The notes under the pieces were generated by a model. That model was not told the DNA's origin and ran no database searches. It was given only the letters and a program-made list of their open reading frames with translations. Shown here piece after piece: positions 35,133 to 43,729 of a stretch of 64,000 nucleotides of DNA. The position numbers were made by a program, and so were the translations under genes. The stretch covers positions 186,001-250,000 of the forward strand of contig NZ_CP064687.1 in NCBI RefSeq assembly GCF_023100905.1, written 5' to 3'. The stretch comes from Bradyrhizobium sp. 4. Lineage in GTDB: Bacteria; Pseudomonadota; Alphaproteobacteria; Rhizobiales; Xanthobacteraceae. The first letter of the stretch is position 1, and every line of letters begins with the position of its first letter.

Positions 35133-35972
35133 TCAAAAGCCCTCTTGCTTCAGCCTTGACATAAACGCGGCGAATTCGTCGTCGTGGATAATCGAGGTTT
35201 CCTGCGGCCCCGGAAACGCATTCGCACTGACGTCAGCGCGAAATGCACTGAGGGCTTTCACACGCTCTTCCTTGACACGCTCTTGCAGCGCTTGCAGGTT
35301 CCCATAGGTCCGGGCGTGCCGGGGCCGCCGGCCTTCGCCACCACATATGTCCTCGGTGAAGAGAACGATCACGTCGGCATCAGGTCCGGAGCCGAGCGAA
35401 ACCGTCACCAGTCCGGTTCGCCGACGGATCTCTGCCATGACTCTGGCGGGGATAACCTCGCATTCGACTGCAAAAGCGCCGGCCTCTTCGAGGCGGCGGA
35501 AGCGGTGAAAAAGCGTCAAGGCTTCATCGGCATTCTTGCCGAAAGCGCGAAGCTTTCCGACCCAGGTCGATTTCCTTGGAACGAGTCCCAGGTGACCCAC
35601 GACCGGGATATCTTCGGCTGCGAGCATAGAGACAGTCGCCATGCCGCGTGCCGTGATCACCGCATCGGCGCCGTCCGTCAGCGCCTTCAATGCGGTGCGT
35701 AGGATATCGTCCCGGGTTACGGCATCGGCAAAGCCCAGCGCCGCAGTGACGAAAAGCCGTTTCGAACCCTTGCGCACGGCCTCCACGTTACGGGCGCGGG
35801 CAACCAGCATCTGGACACCAGCTTCCTCCGCAGCTGCTGCCTCGTCCGCCGTCTCAGCGGTGACTTGAGTGTAGCGCTTGCCCGAGTCTCGGGCCGCGCA
35901 CAGATCGGCTACGGTCACCGTGCGCTCAGCTTCGCGCGCGGCCCAATCGTAAATCCGCGGCATCTTGCTCAC
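35133..35972 (-). CDS. PanB-like 3-methyl-2-oxobutanoate hydroxymethyltransferase family protein
   Basis: A 279-residue barrel protein. VTAALGFADAVTRDDILRTALKALTDGADAVITARGMATVSMLAAEDIPVVGHLGLVPRKSTW follows the PanB plan, including the GHLGL(T/V)P element; EAGAFAVECEVIPARVMAEI holds the conserved Glu. It is a divergent PanB in a catabolic cluster, so a role other than pantothenate synthesis is likely. GTG 35972 overlaps a TAG in a short upstream frame (TAGTG). It lies 109 bp before the hydroxylase gene. Confidence 0.75.
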   Translation of the reverse strand: MSKMPRIYDWAAREAERTVTVADLCAARDSGKRYTQVTAETADEAAAAEEAGVQMLVARARNVEAVRKGSKRLFVTAALGFADAVTRDDILRTALKALTDGADAVITARGMATVSMLAAEDIPVVGHLGLVPRKSTWVGKLRAFGKNADEALTLFHRFRRLEEAGAFAVECEVIPARVMAEIRRRTGLVTVSLGSGPDADVIVLFTEDICGGEGRRPRHARTYGNLQALQERVKEERVKALSAFRADVSANAFPGPQETSIIHDDEFAAFMSRLKQEGF

Positions 35973-36299
35973 TAGCTCTCAAAGTTTTTGCCAAAGGTCC
36001 GGCGCGTCGATTCGGCGCCTGTGAAGGAATTTCGGAGGGTCGCCTTGCCACCTATCAACTGCGTGTCGTCCTGCGGTCGAGTGTTCATGTACAAAGTCGT
36101 CAAGCCGCCGGCCATCACTGTGCACATGGTTCGATATGCGGATGCCCTGCAGCGACAGCGAGACCATGCCAAACGGAGTGCGGCGGGTTTCGACACGCTG
36201 GCTGACAGCCGATCCTCACCTCGCTATTGCTTCTCTTGACGACGGAGCAGGCCAAGTCGGCATCTGGAAGCATATGGTTCAGGCTCATTCTGATTCCTT
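35973..36299 (-). other. Unassigned 330 bp between ribokinase and PanB-like genes
   Basis: On the minus strand a frame ends ...FTGAESTRRTFGKNFES with a TAG overlapping the PanB-like start codon, as in translational coupling. Another frame starts MSLNHMLPDADLACSVVKRSN. Neither frame covers the whole gap, so this may be a frameshifted small gene. No family was recognised. Confidence 0.3.
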
Positions 36300-37235
36300 T
36301 CAAGCCGACGCGAAAATCGTACGATACATTTCTTCGACTGCTCTGCGTGTTGCCATGCCTGGAATGACCCCGAGCTTGGTGCAGACCAGGGCGCCGCAGC
36401 AAACCCCGAACCGCGCGGCTTCGATCACATCCCGTCCTTCGGCCAGAGCCACGGCGAAGCCGGAATTAAACGCGTCGCCAGCGCCAGTCGTGTCCACGAC
36501 TTCGACCTCGGCGGCTGGGATGGCTGTATCGATCGTGTCGGTCACAATGAGCACGCCGCGGTCGCCAAGGGTTACGATCACATTGGCGGCGCCGCGCTTG
36601 CGCAGCATCTCCACTAGCTCGCGCGAAGGGCGCGGATCGTCCGGCCGTAGACCGAGCAGAATACGAAGTTCGCTCTCGTTCGGCGTCAGGTAATCGACTA
36701 GCGGGAACATCTCATCAGGAAGCGGCGCGGCGGGAGCTGGATTAAGGACAGTTTTCTTGCCATGTTTTCGGCCCAGCTCCATGGCTCGCATTGCTACCTC
36801 GACCGGGGGTTCGAGCACCGCCATGACGACGTCGCTCTCCCGGATGCGGCTCTCGGCGCGATCTACATAAGCCGGATCCATAGCGTTGGTTGCGCCATAG
36901 TCCATGATGATGAAGTTCTCACCGCGCTCGTTGAGAATGATGAAGCCCACCGCCGTCGGACTTTCAGCGATCTGCTTGACATGCGCTGTACCAACGCCCT
37001 CGGCCTTGAACAGATCGGTTGCGATATCGGCGAACTTGTCTTTGCCGATGATGGCCACCAGCGAGGAGTCCGCCCCCAGCCGCGCGGTCGCAACCGCCTG
37101 GTTTGAGCCCTTTCCGCCAGGCCCCATATCGAAACTGCTGCCGAGCATTGTGACGCCAAAGACGGGAATGTTCGGAGCCCGAATGGTAAGTCCCACTGCG
37201 AAGCTGCCAACGACGGTGATTTTCGGTTTACCCAT
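36300..37235 (-). CDS. Ribokinase-like PfkB carbohydrate kinase
   Basis: A 311-residue ribokinase-type kinase: GGKGSNQAVATARLGAD (40-56), TLGDRGVLI, and the catalytic DTTGAGDAFNSGF with D254. GPGGKGSNQA plus NPAPA make a true ribokinase-group member, though the sugar is uncertain. It heads the minus-strand cluster and is divergent from the AraC-type regulator that is now split by an insertion element. That regulator may once have controlled this cluster. Confidence 0.9.
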   Translation of the reverse strand: MGKPKITVVGSFAVGLTIRAPNIPVFGVTMLGSSFDMGPGGKGSNQAVATARLGADSSLVAIIGKDKFADIATDLFKAEGVGTAHVKQIAESPTAVGFIILNERGENFIIMDYGATNAMDPAYVDRAESRIRESDVVMAVLEPPVEVAMRAMELGRKHGKKTVLNPAPAAPLPDEMFPLVDYLTPNESELRILLGLRPDDPRPSRELVEMLRKRGAANVIVTLGDRGVLIVTDTIDTAIPAAEVEVVDTTGAGDAFNSGFAVALAEGRDVIEAARFGVCCGALVCTKLGVIPGMATRRAVEEMYRTIFASA

Positions 37236-37460
37236 CGATTCCTCCCTTGAAGGTGCTTAAAGCTCGCGCTTGTGTGGATTGCCTCCACGATATCGGCATA
37301 AGGGAAGTGCGGCGCTCAGTGTGACGGCGCTGTTCGCGGGCGCTGAGTATTGACACCAGCTCCTCCCTAAATACTCGCAGCAGCCGCCCAAGGAGACAAA
37401 ACGTGCATCCAGGATGGCCCATCGGCGAGTTTGCTTATTGGTCGTTGTGAGCGAGCATAG

Positions 37461-38210
37461 ATGTGCAGCTCGTGCGTAGAAATGGACAAAGCACGCTCTG
37501 ATTTATATAAAACGCGCATGGTAAAAATACCGCAGCGCACATTTTTCCCTGAGAGCCATCAGTATGTCCTTCCTGATGTCGCCTGGACTCGCTGCGCCTT
37601 TACGGTGCTGAGGGCTGGTAAAGTCATCACTGCCCCTGACCATCACATCGCGCGAGATAGCTATCCGGGCCAGGACATTCTCTACTGCACAGCGGGTCGT
37701 GGCTTCGTATCGAGTGAGGGACGGACATTGAGTGTTGGGCGCAATCAGTTGATGTGGATCGCCAACGAGACACCGCATGCGCACTGGCCCGACGAGAGCG
37801 ATCCCTGGACCGTTCTATGGGTACGGATCGACGGACCAAACTGTGCAGCCATTCGGCGAAAGGTGTTCGGCGGTGGTGCAACCCTCGCAACAATATTGGC
37901 GCCGAACAACATCGACCGGTGGTTCGAAGAGCTGTTTGGTGTCTTGCGCGCTCGAGATGATAACGTCGATATGGCCCTCAATCACCTTGTGGCAGAACTG
38001 CTGCACCTCATAGCAGCGCCTTCACCCAAGCACGGTGAGTCTCGTCTTCCAGACCCATTGCGCGCCATCGTCTCAAAGATGCGGCAGGCTCCAGCGCGAT
38101 CCTGGCATGCCGAGGAACTGGCCTCCGTCACCGGGCTCAGTGCCGCGCAAACGCGGCGGCTATTCCAAAGGTATCTACAGATCAGTCCGCGGCGCTGGCT
38201 GATCCGAGAG
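37461..38210 (+). pseudogene. AraC-family regulator, 5' part (interrupted by IS3 element)
   Basis: The first 250 codons of an AraC-type activator. A cupin-like sensor domain (residues 20-170; ILYCTAGRGFVSSEGRTLSVGRNQLMWIANETPHAHW) precedes the first helix-turn-helix (WHAEELASVTGLSAAQTRRLFQRYLQISPRRWLIRE). The frame then enters insertion-sequence DNA and stops at 38228. Removing 1288 bp joins WLIRE in frame to RILMAQKLLLET at 39499, restoring a normal two-HTH DNA-binding domain. The interrupted protein lacks its second helix-turn-helix and is probably inactive. Confidence 0.9.
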
Positions 38211-38211
38211 C
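38203..38211 (+). repeat. Matching flank left of the IS3 element (TCCGAGAGC)
   Basis: TCCGAGAGC recurs at 39491-39499. The two copies occupy the same codon phase of the split AraC gene. IS3-family duplications are usually 3-5 bp, so the 9 bp match may include chance extension. Confidence 0.6.
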
Positions 38212-38271
38212 TGGTCCCGGTTGTCTGAACAGAATCTCCGCGTCGATAAGTGGAGGCTCTGCCGGGGTTAG

Positions 38272-39147
38272 TTAGGCCGCCATGCGGATTGGCAGCGGGT
38301 TGAAGTAGGCTTGATCCGGTGTGCCGCCGTCAAGGCTCGAGTGAGGACGTCGGCTATTGTAAAAGTCGAGGTATCGGCCGATCGAGGCGCGGGCATCGGA
38401 CACGCTGTCGTAGGCCCGCAAGTAAACCTCCTCGTATTTGACGCTGCGCCACAGTCGCTCGACGAACACGTTGTCCCGCCAAGCTCCTTTACCGTCCATG
38501 CTGATGGCGATGCCGTTGGTGGCGAGCGCGCCGGTGAAGGCCGAGCCGGTGAACTGCGAGCCCTGATCCGTGTTGAAGATTTCAGGCCTGCCGTGACGCG
38601 CCAAAGCGTCCTCCAGTGTCTCGACGCAGAACGCCGCCTCCATCGTGATCGAGAGCCGCCACGACAGAACCCGGCGGGTCGCCCAGTCCAGCACGACAGC
38701 GAGATACACGAAGCCGCGCGCCATCGGGATGTAGGTGATATCCATTGCCCAGACCTGGTTCGGGCGCGTGATCTCCACGCCGCGCAGCAGATACGGATAG
38801 ATCTTGTGCCCGGGCTCAGGTTTGGTGGTGCGCGGACGACGGTACAGCGCCTCTATCCCCATCCGCCGCATGAGCGTTTTGACATGCCGGCGGCCGACCT
38901 TGCACCCCTCGGCAGCCAGCAGGCCTCGCAACATTCGCGAACCGGCGAAAGGAAACTCCAGATGTAGCCGATCAAGCTGTCGCATTGTCGCGAGATCGTC
39001 GGGCGGCACTGGGCGCGGCAGATAATAGACGCTGCTACGGCTGATCTTCAAAACTTCCGCCTGCCTGGTGATCGACAGATCGTGCTCACGGTCGATCATC
39101 GCTTTGCGCTCAGCAATCCCGCCTTGGTGAGCGCTCCTTCTAAAAAA
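38272..39147 (-). CDS. IS3-family transposase OrfB (integrase domain)
   Basis: The -1 frame part of the transposase, entered by ribosomal frameshifting from OrfA. HTH_21-like and rve domains carry the DDE triad: Asp in WAMDITYIPMARGF, Asp in FNTDQGSQF and Glu in DNVFVERLWRSVKYEE. The C-terminus YNSRRPHSSLDGGTPDQAYF is typical. The open frame extends upstream to 39273 in this phase, but the residues before the slip site are meaningless. Confidence 0.9.
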   Translation of the reverse strand, partial: FFRRSAHQGGIAERKAMIDREHDLSITRQAEVLKISRSSVYYLPRPVPPDDLATMRQLDRLHLEFPFAGSRMLRGLLAAEGCKVGRRHVKTLMRRMGIEALYRRPRTTKPEPGHKIYPYLLRGVEITRPNQVWAMDITYIPMARGFVYLAVVLDWATRRVLSWRLSITMEAAFCVETLEDALARHGRPEIFNTDQGSQFTGSAFTGALATNGIAISMDGKGAWRDNVFVERLWRSVKYEEVYLRAYDSVSDARASIGRYLDFYNSRRPHSSLDGGTPDQAYFNPLPIRMAA

Positions 39148-39404
39148 TCGTTCTCCAGCGTCAGTTCTCCGATCTTGGCGTGCAGCGACTTCACGTCGAT
39201 CGCAGGCACGGCGGGCGCGGCGCCGCCAGGTCCAAAAACTCCGGAAGCTCCACCCTCCAGCTGGGCTTTCCATGCCGTAATCTGATTGGGGTGAACGTCA
39301 AAGTGCTCGGCCAGTTGAGCTATCGTTCGGTCGCCCTTGACAGCGGCCAGCGCCACCTTCGCCTTGAAAGCCGGTGTGTGGTTCCGGCGTGCGCGTCTCG
39401 TCAT
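39096..39404 (-). CDS. IS3-family transposase OrfA
   Basis: A 102-residue helix-turn-helix protein (HTPAFKAKVALAAVKGDRTIAQLAEHFDVHPNQITAWKAQL) followed by a leucine-zipper-like stretch (SLHAKIGELTLENDFLEGAL). ATG 39404 has AGGAG five bases upstream. The OrfA stop lies 52 bp beyond the slip site where the OrfB frame takes over. Confidence 0.9.
   Translation of the reverse strand: MTRRARRNHTPAFKAKVALAAVKGDRTIAQLAEHFDVHPNQITAWKAQLEGGASGVFGPGGAAPAVPAIDVKSLHAKIGELTLENDFLEGALTKAGLLSAKR
39141..39147 (-). promoter_or_regulatory. Programmed -1 frameshift site T TTT TTA
   Basis: On the minus strand the OrfA codons GAT TTT TTA contain the canonical slippery heptamer T TTT TTA. Slipping back one base continues as FFRRSAHQGG into the OrfB frame, giving the OrfAB fusion transposase. 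Confidence 0.7.
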
Positions 39405-39490
39405 CGTCTCTCCTGATTCGCGGGCCAATCTTGCCCGCCGTCAGGCAGAAACTCCACTTATCGCCCTGTTCAGATTTCCGGAGCCGGCTC

Positions 39491-39657
39491 TCCGAGAGCG
39501 CATTTTGATGGCGCAAAAGTTACTTTTGGAAACTGACGCGGGGCTCGATGCTATCGCCGAACGCTGCGGTTTCTGCGACGTCTATCACTTCAGTCGTGAA
39601 TTTAAGCGCAGCACTGGCACGGCCCCCCATACTTGGCGGCGCGCCGAAGGGAACTGA
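39491..39657 (+). pseudogene. AraC-family regulator, 3' part
   Basis: The remainder of the split regulator: ERILMAQKLLLETDAGLDAIAERCGFCDVYHFSREFKRSTGTAPHTWRR. This is the second helix-turn-helix with the AraC signature (GF-x-D-x-Y-H-F-S-R-x-F-K). It has no start of its own; an apparent frame from 39337 begins inside the insertion sequence. Confidence 0.9.
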
Positions 39658-40077
39658 ATCGAACGTCGCAGCCTTCAACGTTTGGCCATTAAATGTTTGG
39701 GGCACATCTCCAAGATGAAGTAGCTGGATGTTTCCCTGCGGAAACTAGCTGCTAATGCAGCGCGTTACTCTGTCAGATCGCTGCCACATTGCAACTCCAA
39801 GCTGATGATGCTGGTTTGCTTGAATCGCCGCGCATCTTCGGAACATCCGACGTGACCGCGACAGGAAGTGGCAAGGTGTGCGGGGTCGGCAGGGGCTCCA
39901 CACCGCCAAACGCATTCAGCACCGGAGTCGTTTTACCCAATATTACCCAGATCACGTTGCGCGCCCACTTCGGGCGAATGCACTTGCTCCGCAGTATGTG
40001 GCGAGTAAGTGGCCATCGTAGAATAATCGATGGGCGGCACGTCCAAATGCCGGGATGAAATTTCTTAGGAGAGCCTC
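39658..40077 (+). other. Intergenic region upstream of the amidase operon
   Basis: No gene is supported in these 420 bp. The region contains the direct-repeat operator candidate at 39933-39950, then about 130 bp to the amidase start. No clear sigma-70 or sigma-54 promoter was recognised. Confidence 0.45.
39933..39950 (+). promoter_or_regulatory. Direct-repeat operator candidate before the amidase operon
   Basis: TTACCCAA (39933) and TTACCCAG (39943) are 10 bp apart, 145 bp before the amidase ATG. Spacing and orientation match the sites at 10226 and 46941. Confidence 0.6.
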
Positions 40078-41592
40078 ATGTCAGTCGCCCTTCCCACGCC
40101 AACCCAGCTTCGTAGCATCGCCGAACAGTGTGGTCTCTCACTGACCGATGAGGACGTTGCCTCGTTCCGAGGCCTGATGCAGGGCTCGCTCGAAGCGTAC
40201 AATCTCGTCGCTGCAATGCCCGACGAATTGCCGGTGGTCAAATATCCACGCACTCCGGGCTATCGGCCGTCACCGGAGGAGAACCCGCGCAACGCCTGGT
40301 ACCGCAAGTCGACGGTGAAGGGCGCGGCGAGCGGCAAGCTCAAGGGCAAGACGGTGGCCCTGAAGGACAACATCATGCTGGCCGGGGTGCCCATGATGAA
40401 TGGGTCGGCCACCCTCGAAGGCTACGTACCCGACTTCGACGCCACCATCGTTACGCGCATGCTCGATGCTGGTGCCGAGATTGCCGGCAAGGTTCACTGC
40501 GAGGCCTTCTGTCTCTCGGGTGGCAGCCACACCAATGCGACCGGTCCGGTGCATAATCCACACAGGATGGGCTATTCGGCCGGCGGTTCTTCCTCGGGAA
40601 GCGGGGTTGTGGTCGCGCTCGGCGAGGTCGACATGGCGATCGGGGGCGACCAGGGGGGCTCGATCCGCATGCCATCCTCGTTTTGCGGCACATACGGTAT
40701 GAAGCCGACCTGGGGTCTCGTTCCCTACACGGGCATCATGCCGATCGAGGTCTTTATTGATCACACCGGACCGATCACGGCAACAGTGGCCGATAACGCG
40801 CTGCTGCTCGAGGTGATCGCCGGTGACGACGGCTACGATTCGCGCATCAAGGCACCAAAGGTTGACGAATACACCAAGGCCTTGGGTGCAGGCATCAAAG
40901 GGATGAAGATCGGCATCCTTAAGGAAGGTTTCGAGCAGCCGTCCGCGGAGGCTGCGGTCAATGAAAGCGTACGCGAGGCAGCCAAGCGCTTTAAAGATCT
41001 CGGTGCGACTGTTGAGACCGTCTCCATTCCGATGCATCTCCTGGGGGCGGCGATCTGGACCCCGATCGGAACCGAGGGCGCCGTCCAGACCATGATGTTC
41101 GGCGACGGCTATGGTCTCAGCCGAGGCGATCTCTACCCGACCTCCCTGATGGATTTCCATCGCGGGTGGCGGCGGCAGGCAGACTCGTTGTCCGAGACGA
41201 ACAAGCTGTTCCTGTTGCTCGGCACGTACATCAACAACACTTTTGGTTCCAGGTTTTACGGCAAGGCCGTCAATATTTCTCGCCGCCTCGCTGCAACATA
41301 CGACAAGGCTCTGGAGACCTATGACCTTCTACTCATGCCGACGACGCCGATGAAGGCAACGCCGCTGCCGCCTGCCGGCGCCAGTCGCGAAGACTATTTC
41401 ACGCGCGCCATCGAGATGTTCACCAATACCGCGCCATTCGACATTACGCATCATCCAGCCATGTCACTGCCCTGCGGAATGGTCGACGGCCTACCAGTGG
41501 GCCTGATGCTGGTCGGTCGTTACTTCGAGGAATCCACCGTCTACCGCGCCGCCCATGCTTTCGAACAGATGGGCGACTGGAAGAAGATGTGA
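40078..41592 (+). CDS. Amidase (amidase-signature family)
   Basis: A 504-residue amidase with the Ser-cisSer-Lys triad: K96 (VALKDN), S171 (GGSSSGSG) and S195 (GDQGGSIRMPSSFCGTYG), the serines 24 residues apart as in the family. The N-terminal helical extension (LRSIAEQCGLSLTDEDVASFRGLMQ) resembles aliphatic or aromatic amidases linked with nitrile degradation. It hydrolyses an amide to acid plus ammonia in the cytoplasm. A urea/amide-type ABC importer follows directly, so an imported small amide is the likely substrate (inference). Confidence 0.92.
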   Translation: MSVALPTPTQLRSIAEQCGLSLTDEDVASFRGLMQGSLEAYNLVAAMPDELPVVKYPRTPGYRPSPEENPRNAWYRKSTVKGAASGKLKGKTVALKDNIMLAGVPMMNGSATLEGYVPDFDATIVTRMLDAGAEIAGKVHCEAFCLSGGSHTNATGPVHNPHRMGYSAGGSSSGSGVVVALGEVDMAIGGDQGGSIRMPSSFCGTYGMKPTWGLVPYTGIMPIEVFIDHTGPITATVADNALLLEVIAGDDGYDSRIKAPKVDEYTKALGAGIKGMKIGILKEGFEQPSAEAAVNESVREAAKRFKDLGATVETVSIPMHLLGAAIWTPIGTEGAVQTMMFGDGYGLSRGDLYPTSLMDFHRGWRRQADSLSETNKLFLLLGTYINNTFGSRFYGKAVNISRRLAATYDKALETYDLLLMPTTPMKATPLPPAGASREDYFTRAIEMFTNTAPFDITHHPAMSLPCGMVDGLPVGLMLVGRYFEESTVYRAAHAFEQMGDWKKM

Positions 41593-41628
41593 GACGGGCT
41601 GCGATGGCGTCCGGGTGGATCGCAACAT

Positions 41629-42486
41629 ATGACTAACGCATTCATGGCGGCATTCGACATTCTGAGCTTCGGCGCGATCATGGTCCTGATCGTACTGGGC
41701 CTCGGAGTCATAGCGAGCATGATGGGCATCTTCAATTTTGCCCAAGGCGAGTTCGTGTTGCTCGGTGCCTATATTACGTATCTCGCCTATAGCCATGGTC
41801 TCCCCGTTTGGGTCGGTATGGCGGCCGCACCGATCCTCGTCGGATTGCTGGGTTTTGTACTCGAAGCACTCATTATCCGCCGCTTCTATGCGGCACCGAT
41901 CGTGGCGATGCTCGGCACCTATGCCCTCGGTCTTATCATCCGAGAAACGGTGCGGGGCCTGATTGGCGGCTTCTATCTGACGGTTCCGGAGCCGATTGGC
42001 GGATCTATCGCTATCGCCACGATGCACATCTCGGCCTGGCGCTTCGCGATACTCGTGATCACGGGTTTGGTGATGGGGGCCTGCTATCTGCTCCTGTCGC
42101 GCACAAGCTTCGGCCTGCGCGTTCGGGCGACGCTGGAAAATCCAGCGCTGGCGCGCGCCTCTGGCGTTTCGACGACGTTCATCTATGGCGCCACCTTTGC
42201 TTTCGGCGCAGCGTTAGCGGGGCTCGCCGGTGCGCTTATCGTGCCGGTTTTCGATCTATTTGCCGATCTCGGAATTCGTTTTCTGATCCAGGGATTTGTT
42301 GCCGTCATGGTCGGTGGCGTCGGCTCCTTCATCGGACCGGTGGCAGGGGCTGGCGTAATCGGCGCTCTTACCGCGGCGCTACCTTGGGCAGTGGCACCGG
42401 TAGTCGCCGACGTGCTCGTCTTCGTGCTTGCCATCTGTTTCATCAAGTTCCGCCCGCAAGGCCTCATCGCGCAAAGGGGAGTGTAG
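41629..42486 (+). CDS. Branched-chain/urea-type ABC permease, LivH/UrtB-like
   Basis: A 285-residue permease with about eight hydrophobic segments. LGLGVIASMMGIFNFAQGEFVLLGAYITYLAY is the LivH-type start. RVRATLENPALARASGVSTTFIYGATFAFGAALAGLAGALIVPV and FVAVMVGGVGSFIGPVAGAGVIG are the conserved cytoplasmic loop and late helices. It is placed directly after the amidase, before the binding protein. Confidence 0.92.
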   Translation: MTNAFMAAFDILSFGAIMVLIVLGLGVIASMMGIFNFAQGEFVLLGAYITYLAYSHGLPVWVGMAAAPILVGLLGFVLEALIIRRFYAAPIVAMLGTYALGLIIRETVRGLIGGFYLTVPEPIGGSIAIATMHISAWRFAILVITGLVMGACYLLLSRTSFGLRVRATLENPALARASGVSTTFIYGATFAFGAALAGLAGALIVPVFDLFADLGIRFLIQGFVAVMVGGVGSFIGPVAGAGVIGALTAALPWAVAPVVADVLVFVLAICFIKFRPQGLIAQRGV

Positions 42487-42490
42487 TCAT

Positions 42491-43711
42491 ATGATTGCTG
42501 ATCGCGTCCAACTCACACGTCGTCGTTTCCTTTCGAACTTCGCTTTCACGGCTGGTGCGATCGCCACAGGAGCCAGCAGTTGGGTGATCCGCCCCGACTG
42601 GGCCAATGCGGCCGAAGGCCCCATCAAGGTCGGCATCGCGATCGATCTCACCGGCCCAATCGGCTTTGCCGGAAAGGCGGATGCCAACGTCGCCAGAATG
42701 GTGATCAAGGAAATCAACAATTCCGGCGGACTTTTGGGCCGGCCGCTCGAGCTTTATATCGAAGACACCGCCTCTAATGAATCGGTGGCGGTGGGCAATG
42801 TGCGCAAGCTGATCCAGCGCGACAAGGTGGACATGGTCCTCGGCGGCCTCGCGAGCTCGATGCGCAACGCGATCAAGGATGTAATCGTATCACGGGGCAA
42901 GACGCTCTATATTTATCCACAATTCTATGAAGGTCAGGAATGCACACCATACCTGTTCTGCACCGGCGCCACACCGGCGCAGCAATGCGACACATTTATC
43001 CCTTGGCTGATCAAAAACGGCGGCAAGAGGTTTGCCCTTCCAGGTTCTAACTATATCTGGCCGCGCAATCTGAATGCATACGCCCGTAAGTTAATTGAAG
43101 CAAACGGCGGCGAGGTCGTGTTCGAGGAGTATTATCCTCTCGACCAGGTCGATTTCTCCGCTACTGTCCACGGGATTATCTCTAACAAGGTCGACACTGT
43201 CTTCAACACTGTCATCCCACCCGGTGTCGGCCCCTTATTCAAGCAGCTCTATGAAGCGGGCTATCTCAAGAACGGCGGACGGCTTGCTGCCGTGAATGAG
43301 GATGAGAATTATCTTAGCCTTCATCCGGTCAATGAGATGGAAGGGCTTGCGAGTTGCCTCGACTATTACAAAGCAGTCGCCAAAGATGATCCCGTCTCCG
43401 CCAGAATTCAGGCGGCCTATGAAAAGGACTATCCTGGAGATTCCCTGTTTGCCGCGAGCAGTGCCGCGCCCAGCACCTATCGCGGTCTGAAACTTTGGGA
43501 GGCCGCGGTCAAGGAAGCCGGGAAGGTCGATCGCGAGTCGGTGGCTGCGACGCTCGATCATGCAAAGATCGCGGAAGGTCCGGGCGGACCCGCCGAGATG
43601 GTGCCGGGCAAGCGGCACTGTAAGATGAACATGTACACGGCGGTGTGCAAAAGCGGGAAGTTTGAAATCGTGGAACGTAGCAATGGGCTTGTTGATCCCA
43701 GGGAATGCTGA
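42491..43711 (+). CDS. Urea/short-chain-amide-type ABC substrate-binding protein
   Basis: A 406-residue periplasmic binding protein. A twin-arginine signal (LTRRRFLSNFAFTAGAIATGASS) suggests Tat export. The mature part opens IKVGIAIDLTGPIGFAGKADANVARMVIKEINNSGGLLGRPLELYIEDTASN. FYEGQECTPYLFCTGATPAQQ parallels the UrtA/AmiC ligand loop. ATG 42491 is chosen; the longer frame from 42428 overlaps the permease gene. A decayed copy of this gene's 3' end is at 53.9-54.1 kb. The ligand is probably an amide, consistent with the amidase. Confidence 0.9.
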   Translation: MIADRVQLTRRRFLSNFAFTAGAIATGASSWVIRPDWANAAEGPIKVGIAIDLTGPIGFAGKADANVARMVIKEINNSGGLLGRPLELYIEDTASNESVAVGNVRKLIQRDKVDMVLGGLASSMRNAIKDVIVSRGKTLYIYPQFYEGQECTPYLFCTGATPAQQCDTFIPWLIKNGGKRFALPGSNYIWPRNLNAYARKLIEANGGEVVFEEYYPLDQVDFSATVHGIISNKVDTVFNTVIPPGVGPLFKQLYEAGYLKNGGRLAAVNEDENYLSLHPVNEMEGLASCLDYYKAVAKDDPVSARIQAAYEKDYPGDSLFAASSAAPSTYRGLKLWEAAVKEAGKVDRESVAATLDHAKIAEGPGGPAEMVPGKRHCKMNMYTAVCKSGKFEIVERSNGLVDPREC

Positions 43712-43729
43712 CGAGTCGCGGCGGAAGCG

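Larger units (their letters stand above)
38212..39490 (-). mobile_element. IS3-family insertion sequence
   Basis: About 1.28 kb between matching 9 bp flanks inside an AraC gene. It carries overlapping orfA and orfB on the minus strand. The ends are related inverted repeats: 38212-38232 against the complement of 39466-39486, both finishing TCTGAACAG, about 15 of 21 alike. A second shared block, CGATAAGTGGAG, lies inside each end. The right repeat stops 3-4 bases short of the 9 bp flank, so the exact right boundary is uncertain. The element looks intact and possibly mobile. Confidence 0.85.
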
